Positions 1-8,374 of a stretch of DNA of 64,000 nucleotides are shown piece after piece; positions within the stretch are counted from its first letter, which is position 1, and each line of letters opens with the position of its first letter. The translations under genes were made by a program, and so were the position numbers. Under the pieces are notes generated by a model. It saw only the letters and a list, made by a program, of their open reading frames with translations, was not told where the DNA came from and did not search any database. The stretch spans positions 30,240-94,239 of the forward strand of contig DAIDGU010000073.1 of NCBI GenBank assembly GCA_027459785.1, written 5' to 3'. Source of the stretch: Ktedonobacteria bacterium. GTDB lineage: Bacteria; Chloroflexota; Ktedonobacteria; Ktedonobacterales; JACDGC01.

Positions 1-2
1 TG

Positions 3-89
3 GGAACCGAGACGCTGCAACTCGTGCCGCCCCCTGTCTCCGACCGTGCCTATCCCGCGCCGGAAAACGACATCTTCGCGGAGTTGTGA
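3..89 (+). CDS. 3' end of an unidentified upstream gene (partial)
   Basis: An open frame enters from the window edge and closes with TGA at 87-89, reading ...DRAYPAPENDIFAEL. It has no internal stop and is followed by the intergenic repeat that precedes xdhC. That layout fits the end of a real gene, but 28 codons are too few to identify a product. A subunit or partner of a molybdenum hydroxylase would fit the next gene; this is only a guess from context. Confidence 0.35.
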   Translation, partial: GTETLQLVPPPVSDRAYPAPENDIFAEL

Positions 90-102
90 CGGCGGTGGAT
101 GG

Positions 103-244
103 GAACACGAAGGCCACGAAAGTTTCGAAGATCACGAAAAAAGAGATAGCAAGACGTGCAGCGTTGCACCAATCGGACGCCAGGCAGGCGGAAACATATC
201 CCAATCCCCTTCGTGTCCTTCTTTTTTTTGTGGCCTTCGTGTTC
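103..244. repeat. CACGAA-type long inverted repeat, copy 1
   Basis: The left arm starts GAACACGAAGGCCACGAAA and the right arm is nearly its reverse complement, ending TTTGTGGCCTTCGTGTTC. Within the arms, CACGAA recurs about every ten bases. Two more copies lie at 11555-11693 and 13458-13610. Each copy is 139-153 nt long, sits between genes and ends a few bases before the Shine-Dalgarno of the next gene. Transcribed, it would form a long hairpin. No transposase is encoded, so it is MITE-like or REP-like. Confidence 0.8.
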
Positions 245-269
245 TTGTCTTTTTCTAAGGGAGGGTGTG

Positions 270-1283
270 ATGCGTGAGGTTTTGCGCCAGGCGCAGGAGT
301 GGTGCTTGGCGGGGCAACCGGTGGCGCTGGCGCGGGTGATCGCGGCGGAAGGCTCCGCCCCGCGCCCGGTGGGATCGGCGCTCGCCGTGGCCGGTGACGG
401 GCGCTTCACCGGTTCGGTCAGCGGCGGCTGTGTGGAAGGCGACGTGATCATGACGGCGCAGGACGTGCTGGCCGGTGGTCCCGCGCAGACGCTGCACTTT
501 CGCGGCGACGCCGACCCGCTGACCGAGATCGCGCTGGGCTGCGGCGGCACGGCGACGATCTTCATCGAACGCATCGCGCGCGAAGGCACACTCCTCCCGC
601 CCTTCGCGCGGCTGCTCGATCTGCTGGCCAATGATGCCCCCGCGACGCTCGTCACGGCACTAGGACCGCAGCCCGCTCACTGGTTGTTGGATGGCGATGG
701 AAGCATGCTGGTGGGGGAGGGTACGCCGGCAACGGCGATGGCGGGGGCCGTCTTCGCCCAGGCTTTCGCGCCGCGCCCGCCGTTGGTCGTCGTTGGCGCG
801 GATGCCGTAGGCCAGGCGGTGGCCGCCCTCGCGGCGCAGCTGGGCTGGCGCGTGACGGTGATCGATCCGCGTGGTGGCTGGTTGACGCCGGCGCGCTTCC
901 CCCAGGCCCAACGGGTGGTCGCCTTCCCCGATGCGGCGCTACCCCAGGTGGGATTAAACGACGAGACGGCGCTGGTGGTCCTCTCGCACGATCCGAAGAT
1001 CGACGAGCCGGCGCTGGCGGTGGCGCTGCGGTCCCCCGCCGGCTACATCGGCGCACTGGGTTCGCGCACGGCGCAGGTCGCGCGCCGCGAACGGCTGCTG
1101 GCGCTGGGCTTCACCCCCGCTGACCTGGCACGGCTGCACGCCCCCGTGGGGTTGGACCTCGGCGGCCACAGCCCGGAGGAGATGGCGCTGAGCATCGTGG
1201 CGGAGATCGTGGCGGCGCGCAATGGTCGCACGGGCGGCGCGCTGCGCGGCGGCGCGGGACCGATCCACGACATCCAGGGCTAG
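270..1283 (+). CDS. XdhC/CoxI family molybdenum hydroxylase accessory protein
   Basis: This 337-residue protein belongs to the XdhC/CoxI family, whose members bind molybdenum cofactor and help insert the sulfurated cofactor into xanthine dehydrogenase-type enzymes. The N-terminal XdhC_CoxI domain (about residues 5-75) has the GSAPRPVGSALAV and SGGCVEG motifs. The C-terminal Rossmann-like domain starts at PPLVVVGADAVGQAVA, and the end carries the YIGALGSRTAQ and DLGGHSPEEMALSI motifs. The ATG at 270 is preceded by AAGGGAGGG with good spacing; an in-frame GTG directly before it is an alternative. No hydroxylase subunit is visible downstream, so a partner would have to lie upstream of the window or elsewhere. 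Confidence 0.9.
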   Translation: MREVLRQAQEWCLAGQPVALARVIAAEGSAPRPVGSALAVAGDGRFTGSVSGGCVEGDVIMTAQDVLAGGPAQTLHFRGDADPLTEIALGCGGTATIFIERIAREGTLLPPFARLLDLLANDAPATLVTALGPQPAHWLLDGDGSMLVGEGTPATAMAGAVFAQAFAPRPPLVVVGADAVGQAVAALAAQLGWRVTVIDPRGGWLTPARFPQAQRVVAFPDAALPQVGLNDETALVVLSHDPKIDEPALAVALRSPAGYIGALGSRTAQVARRERLLALGFTPADLARLHAPVGLDLGGHSPEEMALSIVAEIVAARNGRTGGALRGGAGPIHDIQG

Positions 1284-1296
1284 CGCGCCACATCGA

Positions 1297-2394
1297 TCAC
1301 GGCGCAACATCCGACGCCTGGTGCGCGGCGCGCGGGCGCAGCATGGTGATGAGGCGATCCACCGACGTGCCGGAAGGCGCGGGCCAGGTGATGGTGAAGC
1401 CGGCCCAGGCGGTTTCAAGCGCCGCGCTGAGGTCGCGCACGGCGGTTTCCAGGCGGATGCGCTCCTCGCGGTCGCGCTGCAAGCCCGGTAGCCGCTTGGT
1501 GGCGGCATTGATCATGTTGGCGAGGGGTGCGAGATCTGCACAGGTGGTGACGGGTTGGGCGGTTTGGCCGCGCAACGCGCGGGCAAGTTGTTCTTGCAGG
1601 ACGATGGCGTCCGCGTCGATGGCGATGCGCTTGGTCTGGGCGCGGCGTTCCAATGCGGCCACGCGCTGCGTGGCGGCGGCAGCTTCCAGCACCGCCGCGC
1701 GCAAGTAACGCGAGGTGAGTACCAGCGCGCCGCACAGCAGGCTCAGCCCGACGAAGGCCAGCGCCAGATTCAGCCACAGCAGCGCGGCTCCCGTGGGCGT
1801 GGCAAGCGGCGGTCGCGCGATGAGCAGCGCACCGGCATAGAGCGCGAAGGCCAGCAACGCGCCGGCGACGGCGGTGAAAGCATCCGCCAGCAGCGCCGCG
1901 ACGAGCAGCGCGCCCGGCAAGAGCGCGAAGGCCGTCAGGTGCGGCCCCAGGATCGCCAGGCCCAGGCCGGCGAGGATGAGATCCACCAGCAACAGCAGCA
2001 GCGCCGCGCGCGTGATCTGCCCGGCTTGCGCCTGGCCCTGCGCCAGTGCCGCCAGCAGCAGCGTGACCACGGCGACGCCGGCGGTGCCGAGACCCAGGAC
2101 GTGGAGCGCGGGCGTGATCAGCAGGGGCGCGGCGGCGACCGTCAGCAGCAACGCCAGCGCCAGGTGCGCCAGCACCCAGCCGCGTAACAAGCCGGCCCGC
2201 CACGAGGCTTGCGCCGCTATGCCAACCAGCGGACGCGAGTATGGCGCGGCGACGGCACGGGCGACGGGTGGCAGGGCGAAGGCACCGCCATCCAGCACCT
2301 GCCCTGCCTGGCGCGGAGCCGTGGGTAAATATGTGTTATGCCGGACGGCGACCATCGCTTCGTAGCGTTGGATCGAGGGTCCACGCATGGGCAT
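1297..2394 (-). CDS. Polytopic membrane protein with C-terminal cytoplasmic helical region
   Basis: A 365-residue protein of unknown function. A polar N-terminus of about 70 residues is followed by roughly six or seven hydrophobic segments rich in Leu and Ala (about residues 75-240). A soluble region of about 120 residues follows, rich in Ala, Arg and Glu and probably coiled-coil (TQRVAALERRAQTKR, LQRDREERIRLETAVRDL). The layout resembles membrane sensors lacking a kinase domain, but no catalytic motif is visible. The start was set at 2394 because AAAGGAG lies six bases upstream; in-frame GTG and ATG codons further up lack such a site. It converges on xdhC with a 13-base gap. Confidence 0.75.
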   Translation of the reverse strand: MPMRGPSIQRYEAMVAVRHNTYLPTAPRQAGQVLDGGAFALPPVARAVAAPYSRPLVGIAAQASWRAGLLRGWVLAHLALALLLTVAAAPLLITPALHVLGLGTAGVAVVTLLLAALAQGQAQAGQITRAALLLLLVDLILAGLGLAILGPHLTAFALLPGALLVAALLADAFTAVAGALLAFALYAGALLIARPPLATPTGAALLWLNLALAFVGLSLLCGALVLTSRYLRAAVLEAAAATQRVAALERRAQTKRIAIDADAIVLQEQLARALRGQTAQPVTTCADLAPLANMINAATKRLPGLQRDREERIRLETAVRDLSAALETAWAGFTITWPAPSGTSVDRLITMLRPRAAHQASDVAP

Positions 2395-2757
2395 GGGTTG
2401 CTCCTTTGGCATGGTGCCGCCCAGCGGCAGCGCCATGTGTTCCGTGATGAACGTCCCCACTCAGCATCAACCTCCCCGTAGCAGCGGAAACCACGTTTTC
2501 GCTTACCACACTATACCTACAACGAACGAGAACGAAATAGGTCAGCCGTTCGCACACCGGCCCTTCACTATCTTGTGGAACTTCTTTTCTAATCCACTCT
2601 TGATACTGTACCATCCCTAAGCGGTTGGCAGCAACTTGGGTGCCATTATGGTCGCTGCAGACGGCCACACCGCCCGATGGTCCTACCGACCTGGGCAGGG
2701 CCGGCGCGATCTGCTATAAAGGACGTACATCATCAAGCACTATCACATGCGCCGTAT
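2395..2757. other. Intergenic region between divergent genes
   Basis: About 360 bases separate the divergently transcribed membrane protein and peptide-binding lipoprotein genes and must hold both promoters. TGCTATAAA at about 2710 is a plausible -10 element for the rightward gene, but no good -35 partner is visible. I see no repeat or coding potential here. Confidence 0.5.
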
Positions 2758-4575
2758 ATGCGTGGAGGCAACGTGGGCATTTTCGCAACGCGGGCAGGCC
2801 ACCCCTGGCACGCGATCATTCCGCTGGCACTGGCGGCTTGTTTTTTGGTGACGTGCAACGGCGGGAGCGCGAGCAATTCGCCCCCGATCTCCCATACCCC
2901 GCCGGCGAACGTCGGGAGCGCCTACGCGCCGATCTGCCCCGGCACCACGCCCTGCGCCAGCCTGGGCAGCGCGGCGGCGTATCACAGCGGCACGAGCCAT
3001 CCCGCGCCTACGGGCAGCGTGACTATCGGCGATTGGGAGTCGCCGGATTCGGTCAGTCCGCTTTTCGCCGATCAACAGGTCGATTTCACCATCTTGCACG
3101 CGATCATGGGCAACTGTGTCGTGGCGGGGGCCGACCTGAAATGGCTGCCTGACGAGTGCAGCGCGGTGCCGACGCAAGCTAATGGTGATGTCAGCGCCGA
3201 TGGTACGACCGTGCTGATGAAGCTGCTGCCGAATCTCAAATGGTCCGACGGCCAACCCCTCACGGCGGCGGATTTCGTCTTCGGCTGGCAGACGCTCACG
3301 AATCCCAAGACGCAAGCGGTGAATGTCGGCGGCTACAGCGTCATCACTAGCGTCACGGCGGTGGATGCGCAGACGGTGCGCGTGCAGTTCCGCGCGCCCT
3401 TCGGGCCGTACCTGACCTACCTGCCCTTCGCCCTGCCCCAGCACGAATTCAAATCGCTCACGCCCGACCAGTTCACCGCCAGCGCCGAAGTGAACTTCCA
3501 GCCCCAAGCGACCAGCGGCCCCTACATGATCACAGACTACATGCTAGATGACCATTTCACGCTGGCCCCGAACCCGAACTATACCTCCGCCAGCTTCTAC
3601 GGCCCTTTTTTGAAAACCCTTACATTTCAAATCTTCCACGGACGCCAGGATGAGATCGACGCCTTCAGCGGCGGCAGCCTGACACTGGCCCAGGACTTCG
3701 GTCCCAGTGACCTGGCGGCGCTGCGCACGGCGACGGGCGGCAAACTGGCCACGACGCCGGCCATCGGCTACGAGCATGTGCTGTATAACCAGGCGAATCC
3801 GGCGCTGGCCAAGGTGGCCGTGCGCGAGGCGCTCTCATTGGCGGTGAATAAATGTGCCATCATCCAGCAGGTGTTGGGGACGCCCTGTGCATCGTCGGTC
3901 GCCACGTCGATCACCGCGCCCCAGGCGCTCGACTTCGATAGCGCCCTGCCGGCGATGACCACGCCGGATCTGACCAAAGCCGGCAGCCTCCTGGATAGCG
4001 CGGGCTATCGCAAGGGCAGCAACGGCATGCGCGTGGGGGCGAACGGCCAGCCGTTGCACTTCACGCTGGTGACGGACACGGCCACCGCGCGCGTGACCGC
4101 GGCGAACCTGTTGGCGGCGCAGTGGCAAGCACTGGGCGTGGCTGTGACGGTGAAAACGTATCCCGGCACCAAGGTGTTCGCCGACTTCACCAATCAAGGG
4201 CTGCTGGCGACGGGGCAATTCGACATCGCGCTGCTGGCCTTCGTGGGCAGCGCCGATCCCGACTTCACCTTCGACATCTACCATACCAGCGCCATCCCGT
4301 CGCAGACGAACCCCGGCGGCACGAACTACGGCCACATCAGCGATCCCACGCTCGACGCCGCCTTGCAGACGGAGCGTGGCACGGTGGACTTCACGGCGCG
4401 CGTGGCGGCGCTCAAGCAGGTGCAGCAACGGGTGGTGGCCCAGCAATTCGACGTGACGCCGCTCTACGTTTGGCCCCTGCTGACCCTCACCACCAGCGCG
4501 CTACACGGGTACATCCCCGGACCGCCACTGGATGCCTGGGACTGGAACATCGCCGACTGGTGGGCTGCCGCCTAG
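2758..4575 (+). CDS. Oligopeptide ABC transporter substrate-binding lipoprotein (SBP family 5)
   Basis: An extracellular solute-binding protein of family 5 (OppA/DppA type), about 605 residues, presumed to bind peptides or similar solutes and deliver them to an ABC permease. The N-terminus has a signal segment (IIPLALAACFLVTC) ending in a Cys that fits lipoprotein modification. Family hallmarks are the LKWSDGQPLTAADFVFGWQ motif, VREALSLAVNK and the late LYVWPLLTL segment. No permease or ATPase genes adjoin it, so it is an orphan binding protein. The start is uncertain: the ATG at 2758 has no clear ribosome site, while a GTG at 2773 follows GGAGG by four bases and would shorten the protein by five residues. 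Confidence 0.88.
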   Translation: MRGGNVGIFATRAGHPWHAIIPLALAACFLVTCNGGSASNSPPISHTPPANVGSAYAPICPGTTPCASLGSAAAYHSGTSHPAPTGSVTIGDWESPDSVSPLFADQQVDFTILHAIMGNCVVAGADLKWLPDECSAVPTQANGDVSADGTTVLMKLLPNLKWSDGQPLTAADFVFGWQTLTNPKTQAVNVGGYSVITSVTAVDAQTVRVQFRAPFGPYLTYLPFALPQHEFKSLTPDQFTASAEVNFQPQATSGPYMITDYMLDDHFTLAPNPNYTSASFYGPFLKTLTFQIFHGRQDEIDAFSGGSLTLAQDFGPSDLAALRTATGGKLATTPAIGYEHVLYNQANPALAKVAVREALSLAVNKCAIIQQVLGTPCASSVATSITAPQALDFDSALPAMTTPDLTKAGSLLDSAGYRKGSNGMRVGANGQPLHFTLVTDTATARVTAANLLAAQWQALGVAVTVKTYPGTKVFADFTNQGLLATGQFDIALLAFVGSADPDFTFDIYHTSAIPSQTNPGGTNYGHISDPTLDAALQTERGTVDFTARVAALKQVQQRVVAQQFDVTPLYVWPLLTLTTSALHGYIPGPPLDAWDWNIADWWAAA

Positions 4576-4604
4576 CCGCGTGCCATAAAGATAGCAATTT
4601 TTAT

Positions 4605-4636
4605 GAAGCGTGCTGGGCGAAAACCTGGCACGCTTC
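4605..4636. repeat. Inverted repeat downstream of the peptide-binding gene
   Basis: GAAGCGTGC at 4605-4613 is perfectly complementary to GCACGCTTC at 4628-4636, with a 14-base loop. No T-run follows on the plus strand, so it is not a textbook terminator. It may mark the mRNA 3' end of the upstream gene. Confidence 0.5.
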
Positions 4637-4794
4637 CGTGCCATTGCGCCAATAATGGCTTGTCGAGCGTGTAAAGTTTTTATGCATTGTAGCTCACCTG
4701 TTGCAAAAAAAGCGTAGGATTTGCCAGCAAAGCATGGTATAGTCTTGAACATCGATGTTGTTGCAGCATATCCATACGGAAGTAGGTAACTCGC

Positions 4795-5655
4795 ATGTCA
4801 ACCGCCACCACCGCCGATGGCAGCTTCGCCGCCGCGCTACGCTCCTCCTGGCACGCCAGCCGCGTGCAGGGCTGGGCGCTCCTGCCGCTGCGCCTTTTCG
4901 CCGCCAGCGCCTTCTTGTATGCCGGCTACGAGAAGATCAGTAATCCGCAATTCTTGAATCCGCACGCGCGCGGCTACTTTGGGCATTTCGTACCGTTTCT
5001 GGCCAAGGGATCGCCGATCAGTGGCTTTCTGCTGCATACGGTCGCGCCGCACGCCCAGCTTTTCGGCGGCTTGGTGGCCTATGGCGAATTCGCGGTCGGC
5101 CTGGGGACGCTGCTGGGCATCTTGTTTCGCCCGGCGGCCTTTTTCGGGGCGCTACTCAACTTGACCTACTATCTGTCGGCCAGTTGGCACGCCCACCCGT
5201 TCTACCTCAGCCCGGATCTCGTCTTCGTTTTCGGCTGGGTGACGCTGCTGTTGGTCGGCGCAGGCGGCGTTGCGTTCACGCTCGATCCCTGGTTAGCGCA
5301 GGGTTTGCTGGCGCGTCTGCCACGGCAGCGCCAGGCGCAGACGGCGCGCGGCCTGGCTTTCGTGCTGGGGGTGCCGCTGGCCGTCCCCGCGCGGGTGGCA
5401 CAGCCGGCGACTGCCTCACTATCCCCCAAAATCGGTGGCAGCACGGGCGCGCGGAATGCCAACACGGGCGCGCTGAAAAATAACGTCGTTGCTTTGCCGA
5501 AGAACGCGGTCGCCACGTCGGCCAAGAATGCCGCCAGCACGACGAATAGCAGTGTCAGCGCCAAGAAGCTGGCGAATGCCAACGTTCCGAAAGCGCGCAC
5601 CGCCGCCAGCCGCGCCGCCACGCGCGCGGGGGCCACGCCCAGCCAGCGCGGGTAG
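4795..5655 (+). CDS. DoxX family membrane protein with a basic low-complexity tail
   Basis: Residues about 25-175 form a DoxX/DoxD-type four-helix membrane domain: RLFAASAFLYAGYEKI, then a loop, LFGGLVAYGEFAVGLGTLLG, FFGALLNLTYYLSASW, and VFVFGWVTLLLVGAGG. Relatives act in quinone-linked oxidation reactions or are of unknown function. The last 105 residues are unusual: rich in Ala, Ser, Asn, Lys and Thr with few acidic residues, carrying ASLSPKIGG and SAKNAASTTNSS stretches and no recognisable domain. Typical DoxX proteins are 130-180 residues, so this tail is an extension. The gene stands alone between an ABC binding protein and a tRNA gene. ATG 4795 is the only sensible start. Confidence 0.85.
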   Translation: MSTATTADGSFAAALRSSWHASRVQGWALLPLRLFAASAFLYAGYEKISNPQFLNPHARGYFGHFVPFLAKGSPISGFLLHTVAPHAQLFGGLVAYGEFAVGLGTLLGILFRPAAFFGALLNLTYYLSASWHAHPFYLSPDLVFVFGWVTLLLVGAGGVAFTLDPWLAQGLLARLPRQRQAQTARGLAFVLGVPLAVPARVAQPATASLSPKIGGSTGARNANTGALKNNVVALPKNAVATSAKNAASTTNSSVSAKKLANANVPKARTAASRAATRAGATPSQRG

Positions 5656-5713
5656 CCGGCGCTAGCGACCGGGGCCGCACGTGCAACCGCCTCAGCTTCG
5701 ACCACAGACCGAT

Positions 5714-5743
5714 TTGCATGCCGCCCGTGTGATGTGCTATGCT
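5714..5743 (+). promoter_or_regulatory. Promoter of tRNA-Arg(CCT)
   Basis: TTGCAT at 5714-5719 and TATGCT at 5738-5743 are separated by 18 bases and lie about 34 bases before the mature tRNA 5' end. This is a reasonable housekeeping-type promoter. Confidence 0.6.
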
Positions 5744-5776
5744 GCCCACGGGCCAGGCGCATCTGCCGGTTCGCGT

Positions 5777-5849
5777 GGGGCTGTAGCTCAGGGGATAGAG
5801 CGTCGATCTCCTAAATCGTAGGCCGCAGGTTCGAGTCCTGTCAGCCCCA
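5777..5849 (+). tRNA. tRNA-Arg (anticodon CCT)
   Basis: A complete cloverleaf of 73 bases: acceptor GGGGCTG pairs with CAGCCCC, the D arm is GCTC...GAGC, the anticodon loop CTCCTAA gives anticodon CCT, and the T arm contains GGTTCGAGTCC. Discriminator base A is followed by CC. It should read AGG codons. The first pair of the anticodon stem is a T-T mismatch. A T-run directly after the gene probably ends transcription. Confidence 0.95.
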
Positions 5850-5911
5850 CCCTTTTTCTAGGCCACTAGCTCGATGCTGCGTTGTTCATGCGATCACAGG
5901 AGCAAGTTACC

Positions 5912-6340
5912 ATGAAGCGTCCTTGTTTGGCTGTCCTTTGCAGTGGTCTGCTCGTCTGGGGCTTCGCCGCATGTACCTCGGTCTCGGCGGCAGGTTCGTA
6001 TCCACCAGCCCCCCAACCGCTGGCCTGTGGTGAAGTCGATAATGGTATCCATCTCGGCGGATCGGTTGGTGCTACAAGCTGTTTTTATCAGGCGTATCTG
6101 CGTTGCCAAACCGCGACGCTTGTGTATCGCTACACGCCCCTGGATACCAGCGAGAAGCAGGTGTTCACCATCCATGCCGATTGTTCGGTGACGGATGTGC
6201 GCAGTTTTGCGATTATTCCCGGCAATCCAGACAACGGCCCCTTTAGCACTTATACATGTCGCAGTGTCCAGCAAGGCAACAATGCTATCGTCATCACCGG
6301 CTGTGGTACACAAGGGGATGTTACTATCCCAACACCATGA
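5912..6340 (+). CDS. Small Cys-rich lipoprotein, function unknown
   Basis: A 142-residue protein with a lipoprotein signal: MKRP start, hydrophobic stretch LAVLCSGLLVWGFAAC and a Cys that fits a lipobox. The mature part has several further Cys (PLACGEV, TSCFYQ, LRCQT, HADCSV, YTCRS, TGCGT), suggesting disulfide-stabilised beta structure outside the membrane. I do not recognise a family. The ATG at 5912 follows AGGAG by nine bases; the in-frame ATG 30 bases upstream lacks a ribosome site. It is a single-gene unit ended by the hairpin at 6464. Confidence 0.75.
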   Translation: MKRPCLAVLCSGLLVWGFAACTSVSAAGSYPPAPQPLACGEVDNGIHLGGSVGATSCFYQAYLRCQTATLVYRYTPLDTSEKQVFTIHADCSVTDVRSFAIIPGNPDNGPFSTYTCRSVQQGNNAIVITGCGTQGDVTIPTP

Positions 6341-6463
6341 GCAACGTGATGCTGCGCCACCGCTGGTACATGGGCAAAGTTGCCCGATGACGGGGGGCAT
6401 GTGACGGAGCAGAAGACAGATCAGAACTATATAGCGGGATGTAAGCAACGTAGGCCATGAACA

Positions 6464-6497
6464 GGGGACCGTCTTGACGGACGGCCCCCCGCTTTTT
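6464..6497 (+). terminator. Rho-independent terminator
   Basis: A GC-rich hairpin (GGGGACCGTC pairing with GACGG-CCCC, loop TTGACG) is followed by GCTTTTTAT. It lies about 120 bases after the lipoprotein stop and just before the convergent gene's end. Confidence 0.65.
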
Positions 6498-6510
6498 ATA
6501 CCAGATAGGG

Positions 6511-7488
6511 TTAGTAGGAAAGGACGCAGCCGCCTGCGCCGCTGTTGAACGCATTGCTCCAGAGCGACTGGACGGGGAACGTGCCAGTGCTCAACGTGAT
6601 GTCCGCCGAAGCGCCTTGCCCGGAGCTGATCCAGGCGCACTTGTCGCCATTCTCGCTGCCGCTGCCATCAAGCCAGCCGGTGCTGGGGAAGATGTCGCTC
6701 TCGGTTTCCGCAAACTCGTGACCACCAACGATGGTGATACCTGCGTCAGGGCCAAGGTTGTTGAAGTTGGCACCACAACTTGACCCTGCATCAGTGATAT
6801 AGGGCATGTTGGTATATGCGACATTGCCGTAGGTCGAACTCGTGGAACTGTGCCAGGCACAGTACTGCGTGCCGAATCCACTGGCGTTGTTGCCTGTCGC
6901 CGTGTTGATCACATACTGCGCCGTCGTGTTCGCGCTGGCGCTGGTGTTGCCGAAATGCCCGGCGGCATTGACGGCCTCACTGGCGAGTTGCGACTGCGAG
7001 GGTTTGGAAGGAGCTGCACTGCCATTGTCGTACCAAACGCCCGCCAAAACGCCTTTCGGGTTGGTGGCCGCGGTACCAGCGCCGTTGCAGAAAATGGTGC
7101 CGCTGCTCACGCCTTCGCAGTACTGCGTCACCGAATTGTTCCAGGAACTGCCGCCGACGCCATTGAAGAAGCTCTGCTGAATGCTGGCTTCACCCGACGG
7201 GTCGTTGTTGGTCCACTGGGAACCCCAATAGACGAGGTAGACACGGTCTGCGCCGGTCTCGACACCCACGCCACCGGTCCCACCATGATAATAAAGATTA
7301 CTGCTGCCACCGCCGCAGTTATGATGGCAGGTGCCTTTGACCCGCATGGAGTGAATCGGGCCAAGGACTTGCTTCACGGTGGGGGGAGCGGCACTGGCCT
7401 GTCGCGCGGATACCGTAAAAGCAACAGCAGCGAGGATGACCGCCGTTGTGACGACGGAAGCGATGATGAACGAACGAGAACGCTTCAC
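6511..7488 (-). CDS. Secreted protein with HExAE motif, putative metalloprotease-like
   Basis: A 325-residue exported protein. The N-terminal signal peptide (KRSRSFIIASVV...) is probably cleaved near SARQASA. The mature chain is rich in Gly, Ser, Asn and Thr with six to eight Cys. The core motif GGHEFAETESDIFPSTGWLDGSGSENGDKCAW resembles a family of secreted proteins in Actinobacteria and Chloroflexi with a HExxE-type centre and, more distantly, plant EXORDIUM/PHI-1 proteins. Protease activity is not shown by the sequence, because the third ligand is unclear. The start codon is GTG (7488), with a weak ribosome site. An 8-bp inverted repeat just upstream may be an operator. Confidence 0.7.
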   Translation of the reverse strand: MKRSRSFIIASVVTTAVILAAVAFTVSARQASAAPPTVKQVLGPIHSMRVKGTCHHNCGGGSSNLYYHGGTGGVGVETGADRVYLVYWGSQWTNNDPSGEASIQQSFFNGVGGSSWNNSVTQYCEGVSSGTIFCNGAGTAATNPKGVLAGVWYDNGSAAPSKPSQSQLASEAVNAAGHFGNTSASANTTAQYVINTATGNNASGFGTQYCAWHSSTSSTYGNVAYTNMPYITDAGSSCGANFNNLGPDAGITIVGGHEFAETESDIFPSTGWLDGSGSENGDKCAWISSGQGASADITLSTGTFPVQSLWSNAFNSGAGGCVLSY

Positions 7489-7934
7489 TCTTTGCTAACC
7501 CCTTAAGATGACTGCTTGAGTCATCTGTGCTGTAGTTCGCCAAAGCGCGCCACCGCATGCCACCCAGGCATCACGGTCGTGCTTACAACCGACGCAAGCA
7601 GCGCCTCAGGAACGCTGACAACGCACCTCTTAATGAAGATGAATGCGAGCGGACTCGTCAACAGCACGTATCCGCTTATGATTTCCCTAGAGCTGTGGCT
7701 GACATTCCCTCCATTTCCGCGCCGCCTTGCATCACAGCACTACAACCATATTCCTCATCTGGTGGTCGCATGCTCCAGTGTTGGGTTTTTGTAGCGTCGC
7801 TTGGATAAAGATTAGTATACTGATGGCCTGGATGTTTGTCAATACCTGGCTAACAACTTTTTGCCTCGTTATTTTTGCACGTTGTAGAATACAGGCAGAC
7901 TTTTGCGTTCGGCCATGGAAAGGAGCGTCAATCT
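7489..7934. other. Intergenic region, no gene seen
   Basis: About 450 bases between divergent genes. It holds the inverted repeat at 7506-7526 and, near 7816, a TATACT hexamer that could serve the small membrane protein gene to the right. Open frames here lack ribosome sites and look random. The base composition is less GC-rich than its surroundings. Confidence 0.5.
7506..7526. promoter_or_regulatory. Perfect inverted repeat, candidate operator
   Basis: AGATGACT-GCTTG-AGTCATCT is a perfect 8-bp dyad with a 5-base centre, 18 bases upstream of the secreted protein's GTG. Spacing and symmetry suggest a dimeric repressor site, or an mRNA hairpin near the start. No regulator can be assigned. Confidence 0.4.
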
Positions 7935-8084
7935 ATGCTTATGCTCGGTCACTTGCCGTCCTTGCTCTACACGTTGGCGTTGTTCGTCGCTTTCATCTTC
8001 GGCTGTGTCTTCGCGTTTCGTAGCGCGGTAGACTATATCATCAAGCGCCTGCGGGAAACACAGCCGCCGCCACATCAGTCATGA
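7935..8084 (+). CDS. 49-residue single-pass membrane protein
   Basis: A short gene with a clear ribosome site (AAGGAG nine bases before ATG 7935). The product has one hydrophobic helix (SLLYTLALFVAFIFGCVFAF) and a basic cytoplasmic end (IIKRLRETQPPPHQS). Its TGA overlaps the ATG of the next, truncated dehydrogenase frame (ATGA), so the two were probably translationally coupled. The function is unknown; I recognise no family. Confidence 0.65.
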   Translation: MLMLGHLPSLLYTLALFVAFIFGCVFAFRSAVDYIIKRLRETQPPPHQS

Positions 8085-8242
8085 GAAAGAGCGATGCGAT
8101 GAGCCGGCAGGCGACACGCTTTAAGGAGAGATATGGGCCGTGGGCCATCGTCGCGGGCGCGTCCGAAGGGCTGGGCGCGGCCTGGTCGTACGGGGGCATC
8201 ATGAGTGGTGTCATACGTGGGAGGTATGTGGAGATCTCCTGA
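8081..8242 (+). pseudogene. Truncated short-chain dehydrogenase (N-terminal fragment)
   Basis: The frame from ATG 8081 (or 8099) reads FKERYGPWAIVAGASEGLGAAW. This is the start of a classical short-chain dehydrogenase with the Gly-rich nucleotide-binding motif (GASEGLG). After about 36 residues homology stops and the frame runs into TGA at 8240-8242. The remaining 200-plus residues of a normal enzyme are absent. The ATGA overlap with the 49-residue membrane gene suggests an original two-gene unit. The deletion probably joined this stub to the sequence before the GerW-like gene. A functional short peptide is unlikely. Confidence 0.7.
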
Positions 8243-8374
8243 GCTCCGTTGGCCAGCAGGTGCAGATGATTATCCCGCAGATTGGCATCATCCTGGCGGG
8301 ATAGGCTGGTGGCAGGCGAGGCAGCATCTTGCTGCGCGACGCGAAAGCGGTATTGAGAATAGCGGAGGGATGCA

